Assembly (NCBI GenBank): GCA_017467865.1
Contig: JAFUKG010000014.1
Coordinates: 50,721-114,720 of the forward strand
Length of the DNA: 64,000 nucleotides
From: Clostridia bacterium
GTDB lineage: Bacteria; Bacillota; Clostridia; Oscillospirales; SIG627
Reading direction: 5' to 3'
A program made the position numbers and the translations under genes. Each line of letters starts with the position of its first letter. The first letter of the stretch is position 1. Shown one piece after another: positions 50,819-58,230 of this stretch. The notes under the pieces are model-generated. The model was not told where the DNA came from. It saw only the letters and a program-made list of their open reading frames with translations, and made no database searches.

Positions 50819-50854
50819 GCGTGAATACTCCGTTAAGAGTATCACGCTTTTTAT
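50819..50854 (+). terminator. Terminator downstream of the hairpin string
   Basis: GCGTGAATACTC and GAGTATCACGC pair around CGTTAA and are followed by TTTTTATT on the plus strand. It would end any plus-strand transcript from the amidohydrolase operon before it meets the convergent lipoprotein gene. Confidence 0.75.
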
Positions 50855-52407
50855 TCGGGAAGTGCTTCGAGTATAAATATACCTCTGAAGTAGTTACCGC
50901 CATTTGTTATTCTAAAAAACGTTGAAAGTGTCTCAACTAAGGTCATATCCTCTTTCATCTTGTCACCGAAGGGTCTTTCAAGCTTTTCCAAGTCGCCCTC
51001 GGGAGGAATTCTGTCGGGAGGTGTAAACTCTCCGTCTTCAAAGCTTGGAGGTATATTTTCTATATCGCCATTGAACTCTCTGTCCTTTTCAGGTCTGTTC
51101 TCGGGGTCAAAGCCCTCGGGCATTTCCATACCCTCAGGTCTTATACCACCCGGTCTCATACCTTCGCCCATATTTCCCGTCTTGCTTCCTTGAAGCTGTT
51201 TATCTCCTTGCCAAAGGGTGTAATCCCCCTCGGTGAGCTCTGGTGACGATAAAACAAGCACCGAGTAAGCATTGTTTGTGCCAAAAGACAAGACCTCTTC
51301 TCCTGCTTCGTTTTTGAGAGTCACTGGTGAGCCGTCTTGTCTTCCCGAGAAGTTGAACACCGCAAAGGTTTGACCGCCCTCTTCTATTCGGTCAAGCATA
51401 TTTCCGCTTGCAATGACAGTACCCCCGTTTATGTGGATGCCCTTGTCGGAGTCAATGCCCGCATCCCCGCTTGTAGCACAGGCGGAAGCAATGACAGTAC
51501 CCCCGTTGATAACCAGCCAGCCGTTGGAGTCAATGCCGTCTCCCTCACCCGTTTCGCCCGTTACCTCAATGGTGAGAGTACCGCCGTTGATAGTTGTAAC
51601 CGACACGTTGTCCTCGTTTGTGTTGATTCCGTCATTGCCCGACTTTATATTTATATTACCGCCGTTCAGAGTCAGATGAAGCTCACTGTCAAGCCCCTCG
51701 TTTTCGGCGGTGATGTTGAGAGTGCCCTCGCCGTCGATTACCATAGAACGCTTTGAATAAAAAGCGGCGTCATACTTGTGAAGCTTATCAGCGTCAAGAA
51801 CCTCACTGCCGTCCTCGCTGAGCTCCACTGTTTCGGGGTCGTAAATTCTTGCAACGTAAGAGCCCTTCACGTTATTTACACTGCCCTCGGCAAGAACCAC
51901 TCTTGCTCCTGCCATGGACGTGTCAACGTCCTTTGTTGCGTTCTCCTCGTTCTTGTCACCGCACTCAAAAACGTTGTAGAAAATTACCGCAGGGGCAACT
52001 GTGGACGTAATATCCACACCGTCAAGAATAAGAGTAACTACCGCTTCGGGGTCGCTTTTTGCATCCTTTCCAAGGTCAACGGCAATCTGTCCACGTGACA
52101 GCGTACCGCTGACAGTATAGGTTCCGGGCTTTGTTATATGTACTACACGGTGAAGGTCGGCTTCTTCCTTAGAGTGAGCATCCCCCTCTTCACCCTCGCC
52201 ATAGGTGAAGTCGTGACCCTCTTCATAGTAAACGATATCGTTTGCTACGTTAACGGAGTCCTTTTCCTTACCCTCAACCTTTATTTCATCATCGGATAAG
52301 GTGATGAAGGTTTCATCTGCGACGGGGGTTTCGTCAATTGGCGCGTCCTTTGAGCACCCTGTCAGCAAAAGTGTCATCGACAGAATAAAAACAAGTAATT
52401 TTTTCAT
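50851..52407 (-). CDS. Cthe_2159-type carbohydrate-binding lipoprotein
   Basis: The 518-residue protein has a lipoprotein signal MKKLLVFILSMTLLLTGC, so it is anchored outside the membrane. Residues 80-370 form a beta-helix of short repeats (LDSELHLTLNGGNINI; INGGTLTIEV; INGGTVIASA) like the Clostridium thermocellum Cthe_2159 domain, which binds acidic polysaccharide with calcium. The C-terminal 130 residues are rich in Pro, Glu, Gly and Met (MRPGGIRPEGMEMPEG). ATG 52407 has AAAGG nine bases upstream; ATG 52416 is too close to it. Polymer ligand unknown. Confidence 0.87.
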   Translation of the reverse strand: MKKLLVFILSMTLLLTGCSKDAPIDETPVADETFITLSDDEIKVEGKEKDSVNVANDIVYYEEGHDFTYGEGEEGDAHSKEEADLHRVVHITKPGTYTVSGTLSRGQIAVDLGKDAKSDPEAVVTLILDGVDITSTVAPAVIFYNVFECGDKNEENATKDVDTSMAGARVVLAEGSVNNVKGSYVARIYDPETVELSEDGSEVLDADKLHKYDAAFYSKRSMVIDGEGTLNITAENEGLDSELHLTLNGGNINIKSGNDGINTNEDNVSVTTINGGTLTIEVTGETGEGDGIDSNGWLVINGGTVIASACATSGDAGIDSDKGIHINGGTVIASGNMLDRIEEGGQTFAVFNFSGRQDGSPVTLKNEAGEEVLSFGTNNAYSVLVLSSPELTEGDYTLWQGDKQLQGSKTGNMGEGMRPGGIRPEGMEMPEGFDPENRPEKDREFNGDIENIPPSFEDGEFTPPDRIPPEGDLEKLERPFGDKMKEDMTLVETLSTFFRITNGGNYFRGIFILEALPE

Positions 52408-52601
52408 ACTTACCATCCTTTCTTGAATTTAGAATATCGTGAAAATTTAATACACGTTTTAAAAAAATGTAAATTAAATGTTTCGTTAAGCCTATAACTT
52501 GACTTTCTGTGAAACGGACTTTTCGTTGAAATCTCAAAGAGAAATTGAATTGTAAAGTCATTTTTATATGCATAATTGGTTGTGTTGCAAAGTTCCACAC
52601 A

Positions 52602-52693
52602 TTATAAACAATATTAGAGATTTTATAAAATCAGTCAAAAGTTTTATAAAATCTCTTTTAATTTTTATAAAAAGATGCAGAAGTATTATAAAA
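52602..52693. promoter_or_regulatory. Five TTATAAAA boxes spaced exactly 21 bp apart
   Basis: TTATAAAC starts at 52602, then TTATAAAA starts at 52623, 52644, 52665 and 52686. The 13-nt spacers are unrelated to one another, so selection acts on the boxes and their two-turn phasing rather than on a longer repeat. The array lies between the lipoprotein gene and the AT-rich island, with a partner array at 54362. Confidence 0.7.
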
Positions 52694-52720
52694 ACTGTAG
52701 AAAAAGTTGACTTTGCTGAC

Positions 52721-52848
52721 AAAAGGCTTCTCCTTGAGGAGAGGCTCCGCCGTAGGCGGTGGTGAGGTGTAGTCACTTGTGGCGTTTGTTTTTCCACCTC
52801 ATCCGAGTTGCTACGCAACCCACCTTCCCCCCACAAGGGGAAGGCTTT
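52721..52848. mobile_element. Palindromic 128-bp element, MITE-like
   Basis: The ends AAAGGCTTCTCC and GGGGAAGGCTTT are imperfect inverses. Inside are hairpins with arms TCTCCTTGAGGAGA, CCGCC/GGCGG, GTTGC/GCAAC and CCTTCCCC/GGGGAAGG, and paired GGTGAGGTG/CCACCTCATC arms around a short unpaired centre. Elements of this style are common between genes of gut Firmicutes, from memory. No ORF of its own and no transposase nearby. Confidence 0.65.
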
Positions 52849-53055
52849 GAACAAGCAATCTCAAAAGTGTCGGTTGAAAAGTGTCGGTTTTTACAGAAGA
52901 TTTTATAGAAGCTAATTTTTTTATTGATTTCCCCCTGAAAAACATAGTTTTCTAGAAAAATTAATATGCAAATATATAAAAGTGTTGGTTTTTGCAATTC
53001 AGTTAAGAGAAGTATGTGTTATCTGCTACAAAATTTAAAAATTTATAAAAAACTC

Positions 53056-53084
53056 TTGACTTTTAACAAACACCTATGTATAAT
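53056..53084 (+). promoter_or_regulatory. Promoter of the AT-rich three-gene island
   Basis: TTGACT (53056-53061) and TATAAT (53079-53084) are 17 bp apart. A lone TTATAAAA at 53043 lies just upstream of the -35. Confidence 0.7.
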
Positions 53085-53143
53085 ATTATTATGGTAGAAA
53101 AAAAGCAGAAATAACAAAATGGCAGAAAGGGGGGGATGAAATT

Positions 53144-53572
53144 ATGTATAAATATAAGCATATACTTCGTTTGGCTAATCATAAAATGTGCAATGAAACA
53201 GATTTAACGGATTATAAGAATAATATTATTGCTGCTGTAGAATATTACAATTCTGCTTCACAATATGCAAAAAACTCAAAAAAAATTGTTGAATATTCCA
53301 TATTTCCCAAATATATAGAAATAATATCCGAATCTAACCAATCTCTTACTCGACCTAATGTGGCACTTCAATTATTTTCAAGATATTTATCTAAAAACGG
53401 ATTAGACAACCTAGTAAAAAACAAGTTGCTATTTAAAGGTAGTGCAGAAAGAATTGTAGAAAAAAATTTGTCAGATGAAGAAATTTTACTTGAGTTAATA
53501 AGGCTTTTTTATAAAAAAGACAAGAACGCTCAAGATAAAATCAATCAAATACGAAAAATTATTGAAACGTAA
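53144..53572 (+). CDS. Unknown helical protein, AT-rich island gene 1
   Basis: The 142-residue, probably all-helical protein (YKYKHILRLANHKMCNETDL; RYLSKNGLDNLVKNK; LLELIRLFYKKDKNAQDK) is rich in Lys, Asn and Ile. I do not recognise the family. GAAAGGGGGG precedes the ATG, and a good promoter lies 60 bp upstream. Base composition is far more AT-rich than that of the chromosomal genes around it, which suggests acquisition by transfer. Confidence 0.65.
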   Translation: MYKYKHILRLANHKMCNETDLTDYKNNIIAAVEYYNSASQYAKNSKKIVEYSIFPKYIEIISESNQSLTRPNVALQLFSRYLSKNGLDNLVKNKLLFKGSAERIVEKNLSDEEILLELIRLFYKKDKNAQDKINQIRKIIET

Positions 53573-53622
53573 TGAAATCAATTACAAGCTATTTTATTAA
53601 TTTATAGAAAGGAGGCTTATTC

Positions 53623-53829
53623 ATGACAAATTACAAGACTCTTATGCAAGAAGCAATCAAAAAACTTGCTGTTATAAAGAGAGGTACTACATTCAGATTA
53701 ACCGATCTAGTTGATAATCCACCCGCTTGCCTTGGAAGAATTTTTCATAAAGAGGTTGTTTCGGGTACAATTAGCAATGTTATATTTGTAGGGTTTGATA
53801 ATCAATCTGATATTTATAGCAAGGCTTGA
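53623..53829 (+). CDS. Small protein resembling DUF1413, AT-rich island gene 2
   Basis: In this 68-residue protein the segment RGTTFRLTDLVDNPPACLGR, then IFHKEVVSGTISNVIFVG, resembles the short DUF1413-type module (promoter-proximal 'FxxRDLF...LG..F..EV' pattern). That module is often found alone in small genes of unknown function. The match is by eye and weak. AAGGAGG precedes the ATG 51 bp after gene 1, so the genes are probably one transcript. Confidence 0.6.
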   Translation: MTNYKTLMQEAIKKLAVIKRGTTFRLTDLVDNPPACLGRIFHKEVVSGTISNVIFVGFDNQSDIYSKA

Positions 53830-53851
53830 TAAGTTTACGAGGTGGATTTTC

Positions 53852-54175
53852 GTGATTGCTAATATTGTTAAAATATTTTTATGCACTTTTAAGAATTCTT
53901 GCACGATAAATTTTGTTCCCAATGATACAGATACTTATAGAGCAAAATATTTAAACTCTACTGGAACACTATTTATACTAAAAAATAAACGCCAATTTTT
54001 TCGATTTAACCCTATTATTGATAATCAGCTTAATTTGAACAAGGGATTGCATAGCAGCCCTGACGATTTCTTTATAAGTAACAATGAAATAACAATTAAA
54101 ACGGTTAATAGCATCTACAAATTTGGACTTATAAAGGAATTAGAACCACAAAATTTGCAAGAATTTCTTAGATAG
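53852..54175 (+). CDS. Unknown small protein, AT-rich island gene 3
   Basis: This 108-residue protein starts at GTG 53852, chosen because GAGGTGG lies six bases upstream and the start sits 22 bp after gene 2. A hydrophobic first 20 residues (IANIVKIFLCTFKN) could be a strand or a weak membrane segment. The remainder (KNKRQFFRFNPIIDNQLNLN; FISNNEITIKTVNSIYKF) is probably beta-rich. No family recognised. A terminator follows at 54303, then a second 21-bp box array. Confidence 0.55.
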   Translation: MIANIVKIFLCTFKNSCTINFVPNDTDTYRAKYLNSTGTLFILKNKRQFFRFNPIIDNQLNLNKGLHSSPDDFFISNNEITIKTVNSIYKFGLIKELEPQNLQEFLR

Positions 54176-54302
54176 CATAATACAAGAAATTCTATTTGTA
54201 GCATTGGTACTATTAAATGAAGAGGAAAATAAATTAAAATTGCTTGTTATACCATACTGAGTGGTATAATCGCCAATGTTAATATAAAAATATAGACTTT
54301 TT

Positions 54303-54335
54303 AAAAGCAGACGGAAGTCCCCGTCTGCTTTTACT
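54303..54335 (+). terminator. Terminator after the AT-rich island
   Basis: AAAAGCAGACGG and CCGTCTGCTTTT form a 12-bp stem with a short loop. Confidence 0.75.
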
Positions 54336-54361
54336 TATCATTCCGCTGCCGGAAACAGTTT

Positions 54362-54411
54362 TTATAAAACCTTTAACATGGGTTATAAAAGATTAAACAC
54401 TTTTTATAAAT
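54362..54411. promoter_or_regulatory. Three TTATAAA boxes spaced exactly 21 bp apart
   Basis: TTATAAAA starts at 54362 and 54383 and TTATAAAT at 54404. A weaker TTATAC follows at 54424. The phasing is the same as in the array at 52602, on the other side of the AT-rich island and about 120 bp upstream of the smpB promoter. Confidence 0.65.
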
Positions 54412-54535
54412 TGAAAAAATAGTTTATACTGCCAACTTTAGCCCAAAATAGAGCAAGTTAATTCAATTCCGTTGCGAAATCTCAATAAAAAAATTAATCC
54501 ACAGAAAATCGAGTTATATGTCGTTAAGACTAAAT

Positions 54536-54564
54536 TTGACACAGACTTTGTTTTATGATATACT
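54536..54564 (+). promoter_or_regulatory. smpB promoter
   Basis: TTGACA (54536-54541) and TATACT (54559-54564) are 17 bp apart, 29 bp before the smpB ATG. Confidence 0.8.
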
Positions 54565-54592
54565 GAAATATAATAATTGTCAAGAGGTTAAT

Positions 54593-55063
54593 ATGGCAGA
54601 AAATGTAAAGCTTATAGCAAATAATAAAAAAGCCTACCACGATTATTTTGTGGAGGATAAGTTTGAGGCAGGTATCGAGCTTGTCGGAACTGAAGTCAAG
54701 TCGCTCAGACTGGGTCAGGTAAATTTAAAGGACTCCTGGTGCACGGTTGACGGCGGTGAAATGTTCGTCTGCGGTATGCATATAAGCCCCTACGAAAAAG
54801 GCAATATCTTCAATAAAGACCCACTTCGTGTCAGACGTCTTCTTCTCCATAAGAAGGAAATAATGAAGCTTTTCGGTCTTGTGGGAAGAGAGGGGTACAG
54901 TATTATCCCTTTGCAGATATATTTTAAAAACTCACGTGCAAAATTGGAGATAGGTCTTTGTAAGGGTAAAAAGCTATACGATAAGCGTGACTCCGCTGCC
55001 GAAAAGGATATGAAGCGTCAGTCTATGCGAAACGTCAAGCTGTCGGGCAGAATGGACGACTGA
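54593..55063 (+). CDS. smpB: SsrA-binding protein SmpB
   Basis: The 156-residue tmRNA partner is required for trans-translation rescue of stalled ribosomes. Typical segments are NKKAYHDYFVEDKFEAGIEL, GTEVKSLRLGQVNLKDSW, LLLHKKEIMKLFG and GLCKGKKLYDKRD. The ATG at 54593 follows AAGAGG and sits after the promoter; an upstream in-frame ATG at 54518 would start before the -35, so it is rejected. No ssrA gene is seen in the window. Confidence 0.96.
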   Translation: MAENVKLIANNKKAYHDYFVEDKFEAGIELVGTEVKSLRLGQVNLKDSWCTVDGGEMFVCGMHISPYEKGNIFNKDPLRVRRLLLHKKEIMKLFGLVGREGYSIIPLQIYFKNSRAKLEIGLCKGKKLYDKRDSAAEKDMKRQSMRNVKLSGRMDD

Positions 55064-55064
55064 C

Positions 55065-55808
55065 ATGGATAAAAGACTTGATAAAATCAACGATAAAATA
55101 TCTATATATCAATATACCGAGGGCTTTGCCTACGGCACCGATGCAGTACTTCTTGCATCATACGTAAATGTGAAAAAGGGGCAGATAGGAGCAGAATTCG
55201 GCACGGGTACGGGTATAATCCCCATACTCCTTACCCACCATAAAAGCCCCGAGAAAATATTTGCCTTTGAGATACAAGAGGATTATGCCTTACTTGCAAG
55301 TGAAAACGTCAAGCTTGCAGAGATGTCCGATAAAATAGAGATAATCCACGACGATATAAAAAATATAACTCCCTATTATTTCAGAGAAAAGGGAGTGGAA
55401 AGCGTGGACTTCGTCTTTTCAAATCCACCATATATGAAGATGACCTCGGGCTATCTCAACGAGAGCGAAAGGAAGCTCACCGCCCGCCACGAGCTTTTTT
55501 GCGATATTGATGACATCTGTCTTTCCGCTTCAAAGATACTTAAAAACGGCGGTGACTTTTACGTGGTCTACCGCCCCGACAGAATGTGCGACCTCTTTGT
55601 CGCTATGCGCAAGGCGGGACTTGAGCCCAAGGAAATGACCGAGGTTCAGTCAAGGCTCGGGGATGCCCCAACCCTTATTTTAGTCCGTGCACGAAAGGGC
55701 GCATCGTCTTCTCTCAAGATTACAAAGCCCTTTGTCATCTACAACGAAGATAATACCTATACCGATGAAATGAAACAAGTCTACGAAAAAGGAAATATTT
55801 ATGTCTAA
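55065..55808 (+). CDS. tRNA1(Val) adenine-N6-methyltransferase family (TrmN6/YabB)
   Basis: The 247-residue SAM-dependent methyltransferase has motif I GAEFGTGTGIIPILL and the N6-adenine motif FSNPPYMK. It pairs with the rsmI gene (8-bp overlap), the same order as yabB near rsmI in Bacillus. It follows smpB by one base. The exact tRNA target is inferred from family. Confidence 0.88.
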   Translation: MDKRLDKINDKISIYQYTEGFAYGTDAVLLASYVNVKKGQIGAEFGTGTGIIPILLTHHKSPEKIFAFEIQEDYALLASENVKLAEMSDKIEIIHDDIKNITPYYFREKGVESVDFVFSNPPYMKMTSGYLNESERKLTARHELFCDIDDICLSASKILKNGGDFYVVYRPDRMCDLFVAMRKAGLEPKEMTEVQSRLGDAPTLILVRARKGASSSLKITKPFVIYNEDNTYTDEMKQVYEKGNIYV

Positions 55809-56646
55809 CGAAATTATAAAAGGAGCACTTTACGTTGTTGCCACTCCCATAGGAAACCTCTCCGACCTTTCCGACAGAGCGAAAAAGGTGCTCTCCGAGG
55901 TTGACTTTATTGCCGCCGAGGACACCCGTGTTACGGGCAAGCTTCTTATGTGCGTCGGGGCGAAAAAGAGCCTTATAAGCTACCACGAGCACAACAAGCG
56001 CGAAAAGGGCGAAGAGATAATAAGACGGCTCAAAAACGGTGAAAGCGGTGCTATCGTCAGCGATGCAGGCACTCCCGCCATATCCGACCCCGGCGAGGAT
56101 CTTGTCAGACTGTGCGCCGAAAACGGAGTTGACACCTTCGCCATCCCGGGACCCTGCGCCGCAATTTCGGCTTTGTCAATTTCGGGACTCCCCACGGGAC
56201 GCTTTTCCTTCGAGGGCTTCTTGTCTACCAATAAAGGGGAGAGAAAGCGACACCTTGAAGAAGTGAAGGAGTCGGGCTATACACTCATCTTTTACGAAGC
56301 CCCCCATAAGCTTCGCGACACCCTTTCGGCAATGTACTCAGTGCTTGGTGACAGAAGAATATCACTGGTTCGAGAGCTTACCAAAATCAATGAAGAAGTA
56401 TTCCGTACCACTCTTTCGGGCGCAGTAAAATATTACGCCGAAAATAACCCCAAGGGCGAGTTCGTCCTCGTTGTTGAGGGAGCCAAGCCCGAGGACAAAA
56501 AACAGTTTTGGGAAGACCTTGACGAGGTTGCACACGTGGAATATTATCTTGAAAAAGGCTTTGAGAGAATGGATGCAATAAAGGCAGCCGCCCGTGACAG
56601 AGGGGTGGCAAAAAGCGTTATTTATAAGATTTGGAACGAAGGGTGA
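55801..56646 (+). CDS. rsmI: 16S rRNA cytidine-1402 2'-O-methyltransferase
   Basis: The 281-residue tetrapyrrole-methylase-fold enzyme carries LYVVATPIGNLSDLSDRAKK, FIAAEDTRVTGKLL, SDAGTPAISDPGEDLVR, IPGPCAAISALSISGLPTGR and FYEAPHKL, all hallmarks of RsmI. It modifies C1402 in the ribosome decoding centre. It overlaps the TrmN6-like gene and ends the smpB operon, with a terminator about 210 bp on. Confidence 0.97.
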   Translation: MSNEIIKGALYVVATPIGNLSDLSDRAKKVLSEVDFIAAEDTRVTGKLLMCVGAKKSLISYHEHNKREKGEEIIRRLKNGESGAIVSDAGTPAISDPGEDLVRLCAENGVDTFAIPGPCAAISALSISGLPTGRFSFEGFLSTNKGERKRHLEEVKESGYTLIFYEAPHKLRDTLSAMYSVLGDRRISLVRELTKINEEVFRTTLSGAVKYYAENNPKGEFVLVVEGAKPEDKKQFWEDLDEVAHVEYYLEKGFERMDAIKAAARDRGVAKSVIYKIWNEG

Positions 56647-56854
56647 TGTTAAAATCGTCCGGATTACAAAAAACAAAACAAGTTTATCTAAATACTACGT
56701 TTTATTATATTTGCTTCTTGTTTAGGCAAAAATTTCAAGAATGAGATTTTTGTAAATTTATTATATTTCTTCTTTTTATGAACAAATTTCACCTTTCGAA
56801 ATCGAATGTATTAAAAAATGTATTGTGAGTACGTATCCAACCTTCTCTGCCATT

Positions 56855-56891
56855 GCAAGGTTTTGCATAGTCAAAACCTTGCTTTTTATTT
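56855..56891 (+). terminator. Strong terminator between rsmI and the restriction system
   Basis: GCAAGGTTTTG and its inverse CAAAACCTTGC form an 11-bp stem followed by TTTTTATTTT. It isolates the restriction-modification genes from rsmI. The rest of 56647-57007 is AT-rich and shows no gene. Confidence 0.9.
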
Positions 56892-57007
56892 TGCCTACTT
56901 TAATAAAAGTAAAACTTAATAATTGAAATCCAACATAAGCTTGTTTTTGTTGAAATATTTTTATTTAATTATATATTTCTTTTTGCTACCATAAAAAACT
57001 TGTGTGT

Positions 57008-57036
57008 TGTTACTCATAGACCGTTGACTCATAAAC
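57008..57036. promoter_or_regulatory. Tandem controller-protein boxes upstream of the C gene
   Basis: TGTTACTCATAG (57008-57019) and the related GTTGACTCATAAAC (57023-57036) lie in tandem about 55 bp upstream of the controller start. The first is repeated in exact inverse at 57302-57313. Such boxes are what C proteins of Type II systems bind. Confidence 0.65.
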
Positions 57037-57088
57037 ATCCAAATTTATATAATTATATGAGAAATAATTAGAGTTTGGCGGTGAAAAT

Positions 57089-57292
57089 GTGATTACGCAT
57101 GAAGTTGGAAATCGAATTAAATATTTAAGAGGACAAATAGGATTATCTCAAGAAAAATTGGCCTTGAAAGCAGGTATGGATAGAACCTATCTAGCAGGTG
57201 TTGAAAGCGGTAAAAGAAATGCAACAATTATTAGTATTGAAAAAATTGCTGTTGCACTTGAGGTTTCTTTAAAAGATTTTTTTGATTTTTGA
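57089..57292 (+). CDS. Controller (C) protein of a Type II restriction-modification system
   Basis: The 67-residue XRE-family helix-turn-helix protein (GNRIKYLRGQIGLSQEKLAL; GMDRTYLAGVESGKRNAT) has the size and sequence style of C proteins that time expression of restriction genes. It starts at GTG 57089, with GGCGGTG five bases upstream; an ATG just before it meets a stop at once. It lies 68 bp before the restriction endonuclease gene, with C boxes on both sides. Confidence 0.85.
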   Translation: MITHEVGNRIKYLRGQIGLSQEKLALKAGMDRTYLAGVESGKRNATIISIEKIAVALEVSLKDFFDF

Positions 57293-57298
57293 ATATGT

Positions 57299-57313
57299 TG
57301 ACTATGAGTAACA
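57299..57313. promoter_or_regulatory. Inverse C-box between controller and endonuclease genes
   Basis: GTTGACTATGAGTAACA contains CTATGAGTAACA (57302-57313), the exact inverse complement of the upstream box TGTTACTCATAG. It is nearly palindromic around CTATGAG. It could give the endonuclease gene separate control. Confidence 0.6.
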
Positions 57314-57360
57314 ATTATGGCACAATTAGGATGTGCCATAATGAATAAGGAGTTTTTATT

Positions 57361-58221
57361 ATGGCAAACAAATATAGTAAAATGGATACTTTAACTTATA
57401 TATTCATGAAAAAAACTGAAAATGGAACAGTACATATAGGTAAAGATATTGATTTCACCCTTCCCGAGATAGGAGAAGCTATTAGGGCAACCGGTGGAAC
57501 ACCACCCACATCATGGTCAAACTTTGTTTTAGATCTAACAAGAAAGAAAACAACAATTCATCAGCGTCTCCCTCAGGAAATCATAAAATATGGATATGAT
57601 TTGAGAAAAAAGACTGGAAGAGTTCCTGGTAGCGCAAATATTAATTACTGCGGAACTTTTGTTTATCGAGGTTTCGACAAAAATGGGAATACTATTCCAA
57701 TACAAGATTGGTTAGAATGGGGAAATCCCGACAAAGTATTGGTGGTTAATAACGAGCTTCCTGAACTCGTTCAAAAATTCATTTCTAATGATGAAGCTTC
57801 TCTATTTAGCGTTATAGATTATTGCGATATACTTTCAAAGGTTTTAGAACAAAAAGTATATCGGATCCAATCCCCTATGAAGTGGCAACCAAATGAAATT
57901 GATGGTTATTATATGGCTAAAGATGAAGAAACAATATATGCTTATCCCGTCGAGGCAAAAGCTGTAAGTACTGCTGACGATATTAATCTTGTTCAAATAC
58001 ACGGTCAATACAAAGTTTTTATGGACAAATATAAAAATAGCCAGTTTAGCCTTGTAGTTAGACCAATTGCAGCAAGAATGGAAAAAGATGGAATGATGTT
58101 GGCTATTCTAGAACACAATAATTTATATGATCCTATAAGCAACAAAGATGTTAGTATGTTTAATGTTATTGAAATCGTTAAGATTATACTTAACCCAACA
58201 ATAAATTCATGGATGAACTGA
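57361..58221 (+). CDS. Type II restriction endonuclease, PD-(D/E)xK type
   Basis: The 286-residue protein shows a likely catalytic site, D181 in NEIDGYYMAK followed by VEAKA (E198, K200), the D...ExK pattern of the PD-(D/E)xK fold. The N-terminal half contains SWSNFVLDLTRKKTTIHQRL, a possible DNA-contact region. It lies between the controller gene and the methyltransferase (10 bp downstream), which is the main evidence for its role. Recognition site unknown. Codon use is AT-rich relative to the flanking genes. Confidence 0.82.
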   Translation: MANKYSKMDTLTYIFMKKTENGTVHIGKDIDFTLPEIGEAIRATGGTPPTSWSNFVLDLTRKKTTIHQRLPQEIIKYGYDLRKKTGRVPGSANINYCGTFVYRGFDKNGNTIPIQDWLEWGNPDKVLVVNNELPELVQKFISNDEASLFSVIDYCDILSKVLEQKVYRIQSPMKWQPNEIDGYYMAKDEETIYAYPVEAKAVSTADDINLVQIHGQYKVFMDKYKNSQFSLVVRPIAARMEKDGMMLAILEHNNLYDPISNKDVSMFNVIEIVKIILNPTINSWMN

Positions 58222-58230
58222 GGTGCAAAA

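Noticed and set aside
52602..52693. CRISPR-like array from the regular TTATAAAA spacing
   Set aside because: Repeats are only 8 bp and spacers 13 bp, far below CRISPR dimensions, with no cas genes.
53623..54175. Calling the small AT-rich genes a toxin-antitoxin pair
   Set aside because: Size and arrangement allow it, but no toxin or antitoxin motif is visible; left as unknown.
54176..54592. tmRNA gene next to smpB
   Set aside because: No alanine-tRNA-like ends or tag frame are visible; the gap holds a terminator, the box array and the smpB promoter.
54518..54592. Upstream ATG extending SmpB by 25 residues
   Set aside because: It lies before the -35 of the smpB promoter and lacks a ribosome binding site; SmpB homologues begin near ATG 54593.
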